A DNA stretch of 64,000 nt from an uncultured Acidimicrobiales bacterium. Lineage in GTDB: Bacteria > Actinomycetota > Acidimicrobiia > Acidimicrobiales > SZUA-35. The notes under the pieces were generated by a model. It had not been told where the DNA came from and did no database searches. It worked only from the letters and a program-made list of their open reading frames with translations. Numbering within the stretch: the first letter of the stretch is position 1; every line of letters begins with the position of its first letter. Below, piece after piece: positions 28,391 to 37,892 of the stretch. A program made the translations under genes and the position numbers. The stretch covers positions 131,411 through 195,410 of the forward strand of contig CAKZXA010000004.1 of the NCBI GenBank assembly GCA_937922045.1, in the 5' to 3' direction.

Positions 28391-28906
28391 ATGCGATCAG
28401 AACCTTCGCCTTCAAGCAGCCGATCGATCGGGGCCGCCCCGTCGCTACTCGTTCAGCTGATGGGCCTTGCCCTCGCTACGATCTTCATCGTCTCGTCGTC
28501 CGCTTGTTCGGCGGGTTCGACCGAGAGCAGGGCGCCATCTGCCCTGGCCTTCGACCACACGGCCTACCGAGAACTGGATCCGCCGAGCGTGGCGATCATC
28601 CGGCCAGGCCACCAGGAGTCGGTGAGGCGAACCTTTGAGGTATCGATCAGCACCGAGAACTATGATCTGACGCCAGCGGGCGTCGTCCGCTACGACGAAG
28701 GCCATTGGGTGATCCTGGTCGACCAGCCTTGCGCGGCGCCAGGCGATCTCTTAGGGGATGACCACAGCCTCATTCATGTAGACGGTGGGTCGGATTCGAC
28801 GGAGATAACACTGGCACCCGGACCCCATCAGCTTTGTGTGCAGCTCGCAGACGGTTTCAGTGTTGCGGTAAACGTGGTCGACCGTATCGAGGTCTTCGTT
28901 TCCTAG
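28391..28906 (+). CDS. DUF4399-like lipoprotein
   Basis: A 171-residue exported protein with a hydrophobic signal and lipobox SSSACSAG (Cys39). The mature part reads like a DUF4399 beta domain: PPSVAIIRPGH, GHWVILVDQPCA, LIHVDGGSDSTEITLAPGPH and QLCVQLADG. The domain is of unknown function. It follows the decayed EAL gene by 4 bp and may have been co-transcribed with it. Confidence 0.65.
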   Translation: MRSEPSPSSSRSIGAAPSLLVQLMGLALATIFIVSSSACSAGSTESRAPSALAFDHTAYRELDPPSVAIIRPGHQESVRRTFEVSISTENYDLTPAGVVRYDEGHWVILVDQPCAAPGDLLGDDHSLIHVDGGSDSTEITLAPGPHQLCVQLADGFSVAVNVVDRIEVFVS

Positions 28907-29079
28907 TCCCGGGGTTTCGCCGACCTGGACGGGGCACCGCGCTCAAACGCAAACTGCGCAACGTTTCGACTCGGCTCGGCCGCTTCTGGTTCGCTATCCT
29001 CGGGCCAAGAATCAGACGTAGCAAGCACACGACGATGCAGACGACGCCATGCGTGGCGTCAAACGAGTGAGGTCCCACG

Positions 29080-29781
29080 ATGTCAGTAGTTAGTTCCGAA
29101 CGGGTCGCAGAAGGAACCGTTGCTCTCATTACGATCGATGATGGCAAGGCGAACGCTCTCTCGGCCGACATCATCGCCGACATCTCCGCCGCCCTCGATG
29201 AGGCATGCGCGGACGAGGCTGTGGGCGCAGCCGTTCTCGCCGGTCGAGATGGCAGGTTCTCCGGCGGCTTCGATCTGCAGGTGATGCAGGCCGGTGACTT
29301 CACCGCCATCGTGAACCTCGTCGCCGACGGAGGCGACCTCGTGGCCAAATGTTTTGGATGCAGCATCCCCGTCGTGGCGGCCTGCACCGGCCATGCGGTG
29401 GCCGCAGGCGCCTTGTTGCTGATGGGCTGCGATGTCCGCGTCGGTGCAGACGGACCGTTCAAGATTGGCCTCAACGAGGTCGCTATCGGCATGGTGTTGC
29501 CAGCCTGGGCCATGGATCTGGCCGAAGCTCGACTCTCAAAACGCCATGTCCAACGATGCGTGGTCAATGCTCGTCTCGTCGGACCCGGCGAAGCCGTTGA
29601 CGCTGGATTTCTCGATCATGTGGTCGAACCTGCGATGGTCCTTGAGCGAGCCATCGCGGAAGCCGCCGAGCTGGCCACGCTGAACGGCCCGGCCTACGGC
29701 AAGACCGTCGAGCAGTTTCGCAGCCCCGTCCTCGATGCGATGGCCGATCACTTGGCGGCCGATCGCTCCTCGGTCGGTTAA
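29080..29781 (+). CDS. Enoyl-CoA hydratase/isomerase (crotonase) family protein
   Basis: A 233-residue crotonase-fold protein. It has the opening ALITIDDGKANALSADII, the first oxyanion-hole segment GRDGRFSGGFDLQVMQ and the second CTGHAVAAGALLLMGCDVRVG. The usual catalytic Glu positions of true hydratases are not clearly present (NEVAIGMVLP follows), so the reaction may be isomerisation or thioester hydrolysis. It is short for the family, lacking part of the C-terminal helices. It stands alone on the plus strand. Confidence 0.85.
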   Translation: MSVVSSERVAEGTVALITIDDGKANALSADIIADISAALDEACADEAVGAAVLAGRDGRFSGGFDLQVMQAGDFTAIVNLVADGGDLVAKCFGCSIPVVAACTGHAVAAGALLLMGCDVRVGADGPFKIGLNEVAIGMVLPAWAMDLAEARLSKRHVQRCVVNARLVGPGEAVDAGFLDHVVEPAMVLERAIAEAAELATLNGPAYGKTVEQFRSPVLDAMADHLAADRSSVG

Positions 29782-29794
29782 TCAGTTTTTGGGG

Positions 29795-30214
29795 CTAATC
29801 AGTTCTTTGGTTCGTGTCGTCGTGCTCTTCCCTGAGGTCGAGCTCGGCGATCTGGAGCATGCCTCGATGGAGGTTCGCTCGGTGCATCGTGGCCTCCGCT
29901 GGGCGGGCGGAGCCCCAGAGGTAGACCGAAGCCTTGCTTTCAGCTTCAAGGTTTCGCACCCATTGGGAGTTCGATCGAACGGTGGATGCATAGACCCTGT
30001 CGCCCACCCTGAGGGCGAGGAGTGGCACCTGGCGAGGCTTGCCACTCTTACGTCCGGTCGTTTCGAGCACAACGGCGCCGACACCCAACCCCGGCAACGG
30101 TGAACCGACTCCGGCCCGCACGAGCGGGGCGACGATCGAGTTGAGGGCAGAAAACGCCTGGGCTCGGAAACGTGGGTTTAGGTCGGTAGGACCATTCGGG
30201 GTGGTGGTAGCCAT
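29795..30214 (-). CDS. Deazaflavin (F420)-dependent nitroreductase-family protein
   Basis: A 139-residue split-barrel protein of the DDN/DUF385 family. It has VVLETTGRKSGKPRQVPL, GDRVYASTVRSNSQWVRNLE and the following SVYLWG, which form the F420-phosphate site in DDN homologues. These enzymes use reduced F420 to reduce quinones or nitro compounds, and F420 enzymes are frequent in actinobacteria. It faces the crotonase gene end to end and is divergent from the acyl-CoA synthetase gene. Confidence 0.88.
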   Translation of the reverse strand: MATTTPNGPTDLNPRFRAQAFSALNSIVAPLVRAGVGSPLPGLGVGAVVLETTGRKSGKPRQVPLLALRVGDRVYASTVRSNSQWVRNLEAESKASVYLWGSARPAEATMHRANLHRGMLQIAELDLREEHDDTNQRTD

Positions 30215-30325
30215 ACCTACGAACCTAACATCGTAAGGCTCTGGGTCAAGGCCGATGTGCCTAGAGTCTCAATCCCATCGGTTGAGCAGGCGGAAATGGG
30301 TGCCAGATCCGGCAACCTTGATGCC

Positions 30326-31894
30326 ATGACTGGCGCTTCTCACATCTTTCGCAGCCCCCTCCCCGACCAGGAACTGCCCGAAGTTCCGCTGACCGCTTAC
30401 GTTCTACAGCATGCTGAGGCCCTGGCCGATCAGCCAGCCATGATCGACGGACCGAGCGGCCGAACCTACACCTTCGCCCAGCTCTCCGATGCCATACATC
30501 GACTGGCAGGTGGCCTGACCACTGCCGGATTCGGTGCCGGCAAGACCATCGGTTTGATGGCGCCAAACGTGCCTGAGTACGCCGTCGTGTTTCACGCCGC
30601 CGCGGTCGCAGGGGGCACGGTCACCACCATCAACCCCACCTACGGTGCCGACGAAGTTCGCTTCCAACTCAACGACGCTGGCGCCGATCTGCTCATAACC
30701 GTTCCCGCTTTCGTCGAGACCGCCACCGCCGCAGCAGAGGGCACCGGAGTGGCCAAGATCGCCGTCATCGGCGACTACGAGGGTATGACGACCTTGGCAG
30801 ACCTGATGGGCGAACCCATGTCTCAGGTCCCGATCGACGTGCACGACCAGATCGTCGTCCTCCCCTACTCTTCGGGCACGACTGGCCTACCGAAGGGTGT
30901 GATGCTCAGCCACCACAACCTCGTGTCCAACCTGGCCCAGTCCCGACCCGTTCTCTCCTACGAATCCAACGAGGTCGCACTCGCTGTTCTGCCCTTCTTT
31001 CATATCTACGGCATGCAGGTGCTCATGAACGGCCTCCTGGCCGAGGGCGTCACCGTCGTTACAATGCCCCGGTTCGACATGGACCAGGCACTCGGCCTCA
31101 TTCAGGAGCACAAGGTGACGCAGTTCTTTGCGGTGCCACCGATCGTGCTCGGCCTGGCAAAGCATCCGGCGGTAGACCAGTACGACCTGTCGTCGATGCG
31201 CAAAATCTTCTGCGGCGCAGCGCCCCTCGGCGGGGAACTGGGCGACGAGGCAGCGGAACGGATCGGCTGCCCGATCGTTCAGGGCTATGGCATGACGGAG
31301 CTAAGCCCCATTAGCCACGCCACCGCTGGCGCCGATTTCAAGGCGGGTTCGAGCGGCATCACCGTTCCCAACACCGAATGCCGCATCGTCGACCCCGAGG
31401 GCAACGATCAGGGGCCCGACGACGAGGGCGAGCTGTGGGTCCGCGGACCGCAGGTCATGAAGGGCTACCTCAACAACGCTGAGGCGACGGAGGCCACGAT
31501 CGATTCTGATGGCTGGCTCCACACCGGCGATGTCGCTCGTATCGACGCCGACGGACATATGTATGTCGTCGATCGGGTGAAAGAACTCATCAAGTACAAG
31601 GGCTTTCAGGTTCCACCAGCCGAACTCGAAGCCTTACTCGTCACCCACCCGGCAGTAGCCGATGTGGCCGTTATCGGTATCCCCGAAGTCGAAGCCGGTG
31701 AGCTTCCCAAAGCCTACGTGGTTCTCAAGCCGGGGGCGGAAGCATCCGCTGAGGAACTTCAGGCCTTCGTGGCCGAACACGTGGCCTCCTACAAGAAGAT
31801 TCGCCTGGTCGAATTCACCGACGAAATCCCGAAGTCGGCTTCAGGCAAGATCCTTCGCCGCTTCCTGCGCGACCAGGCCAAAGAACAGTCCTAG
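30326..31894 (+). CDS. Acyl-CoA synthetase, 4-coumarate-CoA ligase-like
   Basis: A 522-residue AMP-forming ligase activating a carboxylic acid to its CoA thioester. Motifs are the P-loop YSSGTTGLPKGVMLSH, QGYGMTELSP, and GWLHTGDVARIDADG followed by VDRVKELIKYKGFQVPPAELE; the C-terminal catalytic Lys is in PKSASGKILRR. The pattern is close to plant/bacterial 4-coumarate-CoA ligases, but the acid substrate is not determined. The ATG at 30326 begins the typical N-terminus. Confidence 0.92.
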   Translation: MTGASHIFRSPLPDQELPEVPLTAYVLQHAEALADQPAMIDGPSGRTYTFAQLSDAIHRLAGGLTTAGFGAGKTIGLMAPNVPEYAVVFHAAAVAGGTVTTINPTYGADEVRFQLNDAGADLLITVPAFVETATAAAEGTGVAKIAVIGDYEGMTTLADLMGEPMSQVPIDVHDQIVVLPYSSGTTGLPKGVMLSHHNLVSNLAQSRPVLSYESNEVALAVLPFFHIYGMQVLMNGLLAEGVTVVTMPRFDMDQALGLIQEHKVTQFFAVPPIVLGLAKHPAVDQYDLSSMRKIFCGAAPLGGELGDEAAERIGCPIVQGYGMTELSPISHATAGADFKAGSSGITVPNTECRIVDPEGNDQGPDDEGELWVRGPQVMKGYLNNAEATEATIDSDGWLHTGDVARIDADGHMYVVDRVKELIKYKGFQVPPAELEALLVTHPAVADVAVIGIPEVEAGELPKAYVVLKPGAEASAEELQAFVAEHVASYKKIRLVEFTDEIPKSASGKILRRFLRDQAKEQS

Positions 31895-31906
31895 ACGGGT
31901 CGACTA

Positions 31907-33124
31907 TCAACTCGTGGGATCGACGCTGGCCAAGTAGTCGGCGATCTCACGCATTTCACCAACCAACCGCATTGGCACGGCATCAGCTGGGCGCTGGTCG
32001 ATCACGTCCCGAGCTCGGCTCGTGCGTTCCTCGTCCCCAACATCGCGAAGGAAGGCAGCCTCGATCCGCCCCGGGTGCGATTCGATCAACTCGGCGAAGG
32101 CATGGGCGTCCTGGAGGCTGCTGTCGCCGATGAGCACGGCGGATACATGCTCGAGGCGCATCAAAATGTCGGTGATGGTATCCAGCTTGTGTCGGCGATG
32201 GGACGAGTCCGAGAAGCTGCGACGATTGAGACCGATCTCCCGGAGCAGCAAGGGTCCGTCGGGGAAACCCTGGACGGAGAAGAAGGCGACGAGGAAGTCG
32301 TAGAGGTTCCACGGACTACTCGATACGTAGAAGATGGGTGGTCCTAGCTGTCGGTAGAGCTCGGCGGCACCGGAAACGGCCTCGCGGGTCAGTTCTGAGC
32401 CGCTGACCGTGGCCAGGACGGTCCGAGCTGCATCACCTGTTCCGTTGAGCAAGACCGTGTCGTCAATGTCGCTTATGACGATCCGATCTACCGCCGGGCC
32501 GATCGTGACCACCTCGATCGGCCACCACCGGCTGGCGCCCGTCTCGTCATCGAGGACACGGCTCAGCGCTCTCGACCACGACACCCCGCCCACCGACTGT
32601 TCTGTCGCTGGCAGGGCTGCGGCTGACATGTCGACGCTGAAGTATCCCTCATCGTTTGTTTCGGTCCGAACGGAGGCACCTTCCCAGTGCAGTTCGACCT
32701 CTACTTGAGCGACCTCAGCTGTCATAAATCGGGTAGCCATACGACCGGCTGAGCGAAGCTGATGCTCACCCGGTTGGGCCTCCCCCGGGGGTGGGCTGGC
32801 CAACACCCGGCCGGTGAGACGGGCCGAGGCGGTGTCGCCATAGGAGCGATAACCATCGATTCGATACGGGCCGGAAGGACGCACCCAGTCGGCGATGTTG
32901 CGGACTGCTCCGGCCACACCCGTCACATCGGGCACGGCCAACCAGTCGGGGGTTCGCCAATCAGCAGCGCGACCGACAGCGCGGTCGATCACCTCGCGAG
33001 GCTGGACTCGCCACGAAGCTCGACCATCGGGTTCCTGTGCATCGTCTTGGACGAACGCAGCCCCGCCTTCGACAAGATCGGCGCCGTCGTCTTCGGTCCG
33101 TGGACCCTGGCCAGGATGGCTCAT
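31907..33124 (-). CDS. App1-type phosphatidate phosphatase (DUF2183)
   Basis: A 405-residue HAD-like phosphatase. The catalytic motif ISDIDDTVLLNGT (DxDxT) is followed by FYVSSSPWNLYDFL and later by VLIGDSSLQDAHAFAEL, all hallmarks of App1/DUF2183. The N-terminal 200 residues form a beta-rich domain ending in a EVELHWEG strand. It should dephosphorylate phosphatidate or a related lipid. The ATG at 33124 has GGAGG 5 nt upstream. It is divergent from the nitrilase-family gene. Confidence 0.88.
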   Translation of the reverse strand: MSHPGQGPRTEDDGADLVEGGAAFVQDDAQEPDGRASWRVQPREVIDRAVGRAADWRTPDWLAVPDVTGVAGAVRNIADWVRPSGPYRIDGYRSYGDTASARLTGRVLASPPPGEAQPGEHQLRSAGRMATRFMTAEVAQVEVELHWEGASVRTETNDEGYFSVDMSAAALPATEQSVGGVSWSRALSRVLDDETGASRWWPIEVVTIGPAVDRIVISDIDDTVLLNGTGDAARTVLATVSGSELTREAVSGAAELYRQLGPPIFYVSSSPWNLYDFLVAFFSVQGFPDGPLLLREIGLNRRSFSDSSHRRHKLDTITDILMRLEHVSAVLIGDSSLQDAHAFAELIESHPGRIEAAFLRDVGDEERTSRARDVIDQRPADAVPMRLVGEMREIADYLASVDPTS

Positions 33125-33170
33125 AGCATCCTCCACGCTAACGGCATCCGGTGGGATCTAGGCTGAGGGC

Positions 33171-33932
33171 ATGAACCAACGCCGGTCGTCGGAGCTGCGG
33201 CTCGCGGTCGCCCAGCCGGAGACCAGAGCTCACAATGTGGCCGCCAATGTGGCCGCCCACGCTGCACTGGTGCGAGCATCGGGCGCTCGAGTTGTGGTCT
33301 TTCCAGAACTGTCGCTGACCGGCTACGAGTTCGATGCCGCTCCGCTAGCACCGAATTCGGCCCTCCTGTCACCCCTGGTTGAGGCGTGTCGCGAGGTCGG
33401 GGCCGTGGCCCTGGCCGGAGCTCCCGTTGATGCCCCAACAGGTGAACACGCTCCTTCCCGTGGCGGCCGTTCGCTCGCCGTGGTCATGATCGACGGAGCC
33501 GGGGCTCGGGTCGTCTACCGAAAGATGTGGCTAGGTCAAGCCGAGCAACGTCACTTCGTTGTTGGCAACCATCCAGCCGTTGTCGAGGTGGACGGATGGA
33601 GAATCGGACTGGCTATCTGCCGCGACACCGGGATGGCCGAACACGCTGCCGCAACATGCGAACACCAGGTGGATGTGTATGCCGCTGGGGTCTTGGAGCA
33701 CGAGTCCGACGCCCACATCCAGCCGGCGCGGGCACGTCGGATAGCGGCCGCTCACCAGGTGTGGGTGGCCGTTGCCAGCTTCGCCGGTTCCACCGGCGAA
33801 GGGTTCGACAAGGCGGCCGGAGGCTCGGGCATCTGGCGACCCGACGGCTCGCGTGCGGCCACGGCCACCAGCAAGACCGGCGAGTTCACCGGTAGCGTTC
33901 TCAGGCCTGGGTCTCGTCGGCAACCGCTATAA
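33171..33932 (+). CDS. Carbon-nitrogen hydrolase (nitrilase superfamily)
   Basis: A 253-residue cytosolic amidase-like enzyme with the Glu-Lys-Cys triad in place: Glu46 in VVVFPELSLTG, Lys118 in VVYRKMWLG and Cys150 in IGLAICRDTG. Length is normal for small C-N hydrolases. The specific amide or nitrile is unknown. Its last 32 bp overlap the 3' end of the convergent iron-transport ATPase gene. Confidence 0.9.
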   Translation: MNQRRSSELRLAVAQPETRAHNVAANVAAHAALVRASGARVVVFPELSLTGYEFDAAPLAPNSALLSPLVEACREVGAVALAGAPVDAPTGEHAPSRGGRSLAVVMIDGAGARVVYRKMWLGQAEQRHFVVGNHPAVVEVDGWRIGLAICRDTGMAEHAAATCEHQVDVYAAGVLEHESDAHIQPARARRIAAAHQVWVAVASFAGSTGEGFDKAAGGSGIWRPDGSRAATATSKTGEFTGSVLRPGSRRQPL

Positions 33933-34962
33933 GCCGGTGACCGGGCATCATCTCAAGACGGCCGCGATCCCCAACCTCGTGGGGATCCAGGTGTGAGCCC
34001 ACGGCGTAGACCTGATTGCCGTCCGACAATTTTACGGTGTAATACCACGTGGCACCGCGGAACTCGGAGGCTACGATCTCGTCGTCGCTGAAGTCGCCGT
34101 GGTGGCCACTATCGACCGCCGCCGGCGTGAACAACACGTCATCGGGACGAACCATGGCGATTGTGGCGCTGCGTCGGTGAGACATGTCGACCGCGCCCAG
34201 GGTTGTGGTCCCCGCCTCGATAGGCAGGAAGGCGGCCTCACCCATGAAGGCGGCTACGAAGCGGTTGGTCGGGCGATGGAAGATCTCTTCAGGGCTGGCC
34301 AGCTGTTCAATCTTGCCTGCCCGCATGACCGCGACCCTGTCGCCAACTGCCAGTGCCTCGGTCTGTTCGTGGGTGACGAAAACAGCTGGAGTTTTCGTGG
34401 CCCGAAGAGCGGCGACGACGTCGCCTCGCAGCTGGACGCGAAGATTCGGGTCGAGACTGGCGAACGGTTCGTCGAGCAGGAGAAGAGCGGGGCGGGGGGC
34501 AAGGGCCCGAGCCAGCGAGACCCGCTGCCGCTCGCCGCCAGAGAGTTCGTGGGGGAAACGGTCGCCGTAGCCGCTGAGTTCCACGAGTTCCAGGGCTTCG
34601 TCGACGCGGCGTTTGGCCTCCCCTCGCGATTCGTCGCGAATACCAAAAACAATGTTCTTTGACACGGTGAGGTGGGGAAACAATGAATGCTCTTGGAAGA
34701 CTAGGCCAACCCGCCGGTGCTCGGGAGGAAGTCGACGCTGTCCATCGTCGACGACGGTGCCGTTGAGCGTCAGTCGTCCACCGTCGAGCGAAACAAGACC
34801 AGCAATGGCACGCAGCAGTGTCGACTTGCCGCACCCGCTCGGCCCGACCAGGGCCAGCAACTCGTCGCTTCCAAGATCGAGGCTGACACCGTCGAGCGCG
34901 GTCACTGAACCAAACCGCTTGACCGCATCCTCGGCCTGTAAGGCCTCTGCCATTTCGCTCAT
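33901..34962 (-). CDS. fbpC: Iron(III) ABC transporter ATPase (FbpC-like)
   Basis: A 353-residue ABC ATPase. It has Walker A GPSGCGKST, Q-loop VFQEHSLFPHL, signature LSGGERQR, Walker B LLLLDEPFASLD and switch VFVTHEQTEALA. A C-terminal TOBE-type regulatory domain follows (STIAMVRPDDVLF and later strands). It is the third gene of a binding protein, permease, ATPase operon; its ATG is 8 nt after the permease stop. The iron assignment comes from the binding protein. Confidence 0.88.
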   Translation of the reverse strand: MSEMAEALQAEDAVKRFGSVTALDGVSLDLGSDELLALVGPSGCGKSTLLRAIAGLVSLDGGRLTLNGTVVDDGQRRLPPEHRRVGLVFQEHSLFPHLTVSKNIVFGIRDESRGEAKRRVDEALELVELSGYGDRFPHELSGGERQRVSLARALAPRPALLLLDEPFASLDPNLRVQLRGDVVAALRATKTPAVFVTHEQTEALAVGDRVAVMRAGKIEQLASPEEIFHRPTNRFVAAFMGEAAFLPIEAGTTTLGAVDMSHRRSATIAMVRPDDVLFTPAAVDSGHHGDFSDDEIVASEFRGATWYYTVKLSDGNQVYAVGSHLDPHEVGDRGRLEMMPGHRLIAVADETQA

Positions 34963-34970
34963 CTGAGGTG

Positions 34971-36683
34971 CTACCCGCTCCTAGCAGCCGATTGCCGGGG
35001 CGAAGCCACGCCCGACGGCTGGGAGATCTGGCGCGACAACAGGGCGACGGGGATGAGAGCGACCACCACGATAGTTAAGGCTGGTAGGGCAGCCTGTTTG
35101 AACAGTGATTCCGAGGCCAGGTTGTAGGTCCACACCGACAGTGTGTCGAATCCGAACGGCCGAAGCAACAAGACGATCGGTAGCTCTTTGAGCGCATCGA
35201 TGGCGACCAGCACGGTGGCCGTGATCACACTGGTGCGCGAGAGCGGCAAATGAATCCGACCAGCGATGTCGAGAGGACGACGACCCAGGCTCCTGGCCGT
35301 TGCCGTCATGTCGGGGTGAACCTGGTCGAGCCCAGCTTCAACCGCATTGATGCCAGGGGCCAAAAGGCGAACGACGTAGGCGTAGGCCAAGGCGAGAAAG
35401 GAACCGGTAGCCACCGTGCCCGGCAGGCCAAGACCAAGAGATTCGAGTACCCGATCCAGGGCGACGAGGGCGAGGATGACACCGATCGCCACCACCGGGC
35501 CTGGCACCGCATAGCCGACTGCGGTGAGCCGGGTAGCGACACCTGTGGACCGCCGTGAGCCAAAGCGCCGAGCGTTTACCACCACCAAGGCAGTCGAGAC
35601 GCACACAGCCGCAGTGACCGAGGCAAGGATGAGCGAGTTCTGCAGGAAGCCAAAATATCGTTCGGTCAGACTCGCTCTTTTCGGATCAGCGGCCTCCTGC
35701 AGCGCCCAGACCAGAAGCTGAATAGCCGGACCAGCAAAAGCGAGGACGAGGACCGAGACGCAGGTCAGGGTGGCAGCGACAGCTTTCGCCCCGGTCAGTT
35801 GCCGCGGTTCGATGCCTGCCGCCTCACCCGCCGCCTGCCCAAAGCGGGCTCTACCTCGGAGGATTCTCTCCAAGCCGATGACGAGCAAGGCGAAGGCCAG
35901 GACCAGAGTGGCGAACTCGCTGGCCGCATCACGATCAAAAGTGCCGCGCCAGATCCGGAACACACCGACCGAAACCGTGTCGACGCTGAAATACTGCACG
36001 GTGCCAAAATCGGTGAGTGTCTCCATCATCACTACCGCGGTACCGGCGGCGATAGCCGGACGCAGTAGAGGCAGCACTACCCGCACCGCCGCCTCGACTG
36101 GGCCAGCGCCGAGGCTCCGTGCTACCTCATAGGAGCTACCCGCCTGGTCGCGTAGAGCGGCGCGGGCCAGCAGGTAGACATAGGGATACAGCACCACCGT
36201 GAAAACGACGATGGCAGCGCCGAGCGAGCGAACATCGGGAAACCATGCGTCCTGGCCGAACATCGCACGCCAACGGGTTTGGATCGGGCCGGGAAAGCCA
36301 AAGACCGACAGGGTCAGAAATCCTAAGACGTAGCTCGGCATGGCCAGCGGTGCTACCAGCATCCAGCCCAACAGCCGAGAGCCGGGAAAGCGGTAAGCGC
36401 CGGTTAGCCAGGCCAGACTGCACCCGATAATCAATGTGCCGATGCTTACACCGGCCAGGAGGACAGCGGTCTGGTAGAGCTGTCCGGGAAGCCTCGTGTT
36501 CCATTGGTGGGCCCAAACCTCGGTGTTTGGATCGAGGAGGCTGGTGGAGAGGAAGGCGACAGGGGCGACCACCGCAAGAGCGGCGAGCCAGGCAGCCACC
36601 GGCCAGCCGATCAGGCTGAGGCGGTCGCCCAGCCCAAGCCGGGCCTTTCCCTCTCCTCGATCAGCGACCGCCGCCGAATTCAC
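34971..36683 (-). CDS. fbpB: Iron(III) ABC transporter permease, two-domain (FbpB-like)
   Basis: A 570-residue inner-membrane protein with about 12 helices and two permease halves, each with an EAA-type loop (EVARSLGAGPVEAAVRVVLP and ATARSLGRRPLDIAGRIHLP). The fused two-domain architecture is typical of FbpB/SfuB iron permeases, where one polypeptide provides both halves. The GTG start overlaps the stop of the binding-protein gene (GTGA), showing translational coupling. Confidence 0.9.
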   Translation of the reverse strand: MNSAAVADRGEGKARLGLGDRLSLIGWPVAAWLAALAVVAPVAFLSTSLLDPNTEVWAHQWNTRLPGQLYQTAVLLAGVSIGTLIIGCSLAWLTGAYRFPGSRLLGWMLVAPLAMPSYVLGFLTLSVFGFPGPIQTRWRAMFGQDAWFPDVRSLGAAIVVFTVVLYPYVYLLARAALRDQAGSSYEVARSLGAGPVEAAVRVVLPLLRPAIAAGTAVVMMETLTDFGTVQYFSVDTVSVGVFRIWRGTFDRDAASEFATLVLAFALLVIGLERILRGRARFGQAAGEAAGIEPRQLTGAKAVAATLTCVSVLVLAFAGPAIQLLVWALQEAADPKRASLTERYFGFLQNSLILASVTAAVCVSTALVVVNARRFGSRRSTGVATRLTAVGYAVPGPVVAIGVILALVALDRVLESLGLGLPGTVATGSFLALAYAYVVRLLAPGINAVEAGLDQVHPDMTATARSLGRRPLDIAGRIHLPLSRTSVITATVLVAIDALKELPIVLLLRPFGFDTLSVWTYNLASESLFKQAALPALTIVVVALIPVALLSRQISQPSGVASPRQSAARSG

Positions 36684-37717
36684 CGATAGCCAACCTCGTC
36701 CATGAGGCGCACGGCATCAGCGTTCAGGCCACCGAAAATCGATGCGTCAAGTTCGTCCATGACAAAGCTTTCGCCGAAGTTCTCAGCGATCAAGGCCACG
36801 GGCTTCGCCTCAGGGTTGACCGGATACTCATGGTTGCCGTCGACAAAGAGGCTCTGGCCATCGGTCGCCAGCCATTCGAGTAGTTGTTGGGCCTCTTCAG
36901 GGTGAGCCGCGTACTTCGTTACGCCACCGCCGGACACGTTGACATGCACGCCGCGTCCGTCTTGATGAGCCCAGGTGAGCTCGACAGGAAAGTCGGCATC
37001 TTCTTCCAACTCGCGCGCTAGGTAGTAGTGGTTGGTAATACCAGCGTCGCATTCGCCAGCGGCTATCGATGCCAGGATCAGGCTGTCTTTCTCCATGATT
37101 TCGGCGTTGGCGGTCCAGCCGGCAACGATGCGGGTTGCTTCTTCTTCGCCATGATGAGCAAGAAGGCTGGCCACGAGAGATTGCGTATAGATGTTTGATG
37201 AGTTGCGCAGGCAGAGTCGACCCTCCCATGCGGGATCGGCCAGCTCCTCGTAGGTGGTTGGCACCTCATCGGTCGCCACCCGTTCCGGGTTGTAGACAAT
37301 GGTGCGAGCTCGGATGGTGAGCCCATACCAGCTGCCTTCGGGGCCGCGCAGACTGGCGGGAACCGCGGCATCGAGAACATCTGAGTCGAGCGGGGTAAAG
37401 AGACCTTGCGCATCGGCGGTTGCGAGGTTGCCGGCATCGACGGTCATATAGACGTCGGCGGCCGTTTCGTCGCCTTCGGCCTCGATCCGTTCCCTGAGTT
37501 CAGCATCGGTGCCGGTGAGGAACTCGACCTCGATACCCGTCTCTTCGGTGAACTGGTCAAAAGCCTGCTCAAGGTCGTAATGACGGCCAGAGTAGACCCT
37601 TACCACCGGTCCATCTTCGCCTGAACAACCGGCGATGGCCAGCGTCAGGCCGATGGCGAGCCCAAACCAGGTGGCGACGCGCCCGCGGACCTTGCGACTG
37701 CTTAGATGCTGATTCAC
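36680..37717 (-). CDS. fbpA: Iron(III)-binding solute-binding protein (FbpA/FutA-like)
   Basis: A 345-residue exported binding protein with a signal segment and lipobox LAIAGCSGED. The mature N-terminus VVRVYSGRHYDLEQAFDQF is the FbpA/FutA opening that gives an iron-ligand Tyr; a second ligand pair lies in ITNHYYLAREL. The GTG at 37717 is preferred since GAGGAG sits 5 nt upstream, although the open frame extends to 37735. It heads the fbpABC-like operon. Two inverted repeats upstream are candidate operators. Confidence 0.9.
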   Translation of the reverse strand: MNQHLSSRKVRGRVATWFGLAIGLTLAIAGCSGEDGPVVRVYSGRHYDLEQAFDQFTEETGIEVEFLTGTDAELRERIEAEGDETAADVYMTVDAGNLATADAQGLFTPLDSDVLDAAVPASLRGPEGSWYGLTIRARTIVYNPERVATDEVPTTYEELADPAWEGRLCLRNSSNIYTQSLVASLLAHHGEEEATRIVAGWTANAEIMEKDSLILASIAAGECDAGITNHYYLARELEEDADFPVELTWAHQDGRGVHVNVSGGGVTKYAAHPEEAQQLLEWLATDGQSLFVDGNHEYPVNPEAKPVALIAENFGESFVMDELDASIFGGLNADAVRLMDEVGYR

Positions 37718-37737
37718 GACCACTCCTCGTAGCACTA

Positions 37738-37762
37738 GTTCTATCGGACGTACCGGTAGAAC
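37738..37762. promoter_or_regulatory. 10-bp imperfect inverted repeat upstream of the iron transporter
   Basis: GTTCTATCGG (37738-37747) and CCGGTAGAAC (37753-37762) form an inverted repeat with one mismatch and a 5-bp centre. It lies 21 bp upstream of the fbpA-like start codon, where a repressor would block transcription. It does not match the IdeR/DtxR consensus I know, so another regulator is possible. The binding function is inferred. Confidence 0.5.
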
Positions 37763-37807
37763 AATCGAGAACTCTAGCGTCTTTTGATCAGCATGCCTGC
37801 GACGAAG

Positions 37808-37825
37808 TGTTAACTGTGCTTAACA
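37808..37825. promoter_or_regulatory. TGTTAA-N6-TTAACA palindrome between fbpA and clpP-like genes
   Basis: A perfect 6-base inverted repeat with a 6-bp spacer in the 175-bp divergent gap, 91 bp from the fbpA-like start and 68 bp from the ClpP-like start. It could serve either promoter. The shape is typical of a dimeric helix-turn-helix repressor site; the regulator is unknown. Confidence 0.45.
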
Positions 37826-37892
37826 TCACACGATCGTCGCTCCTCCATCCCTCGAATCCCTGTACTGGAGGCCCTATGAGCTACGGTTTTAC

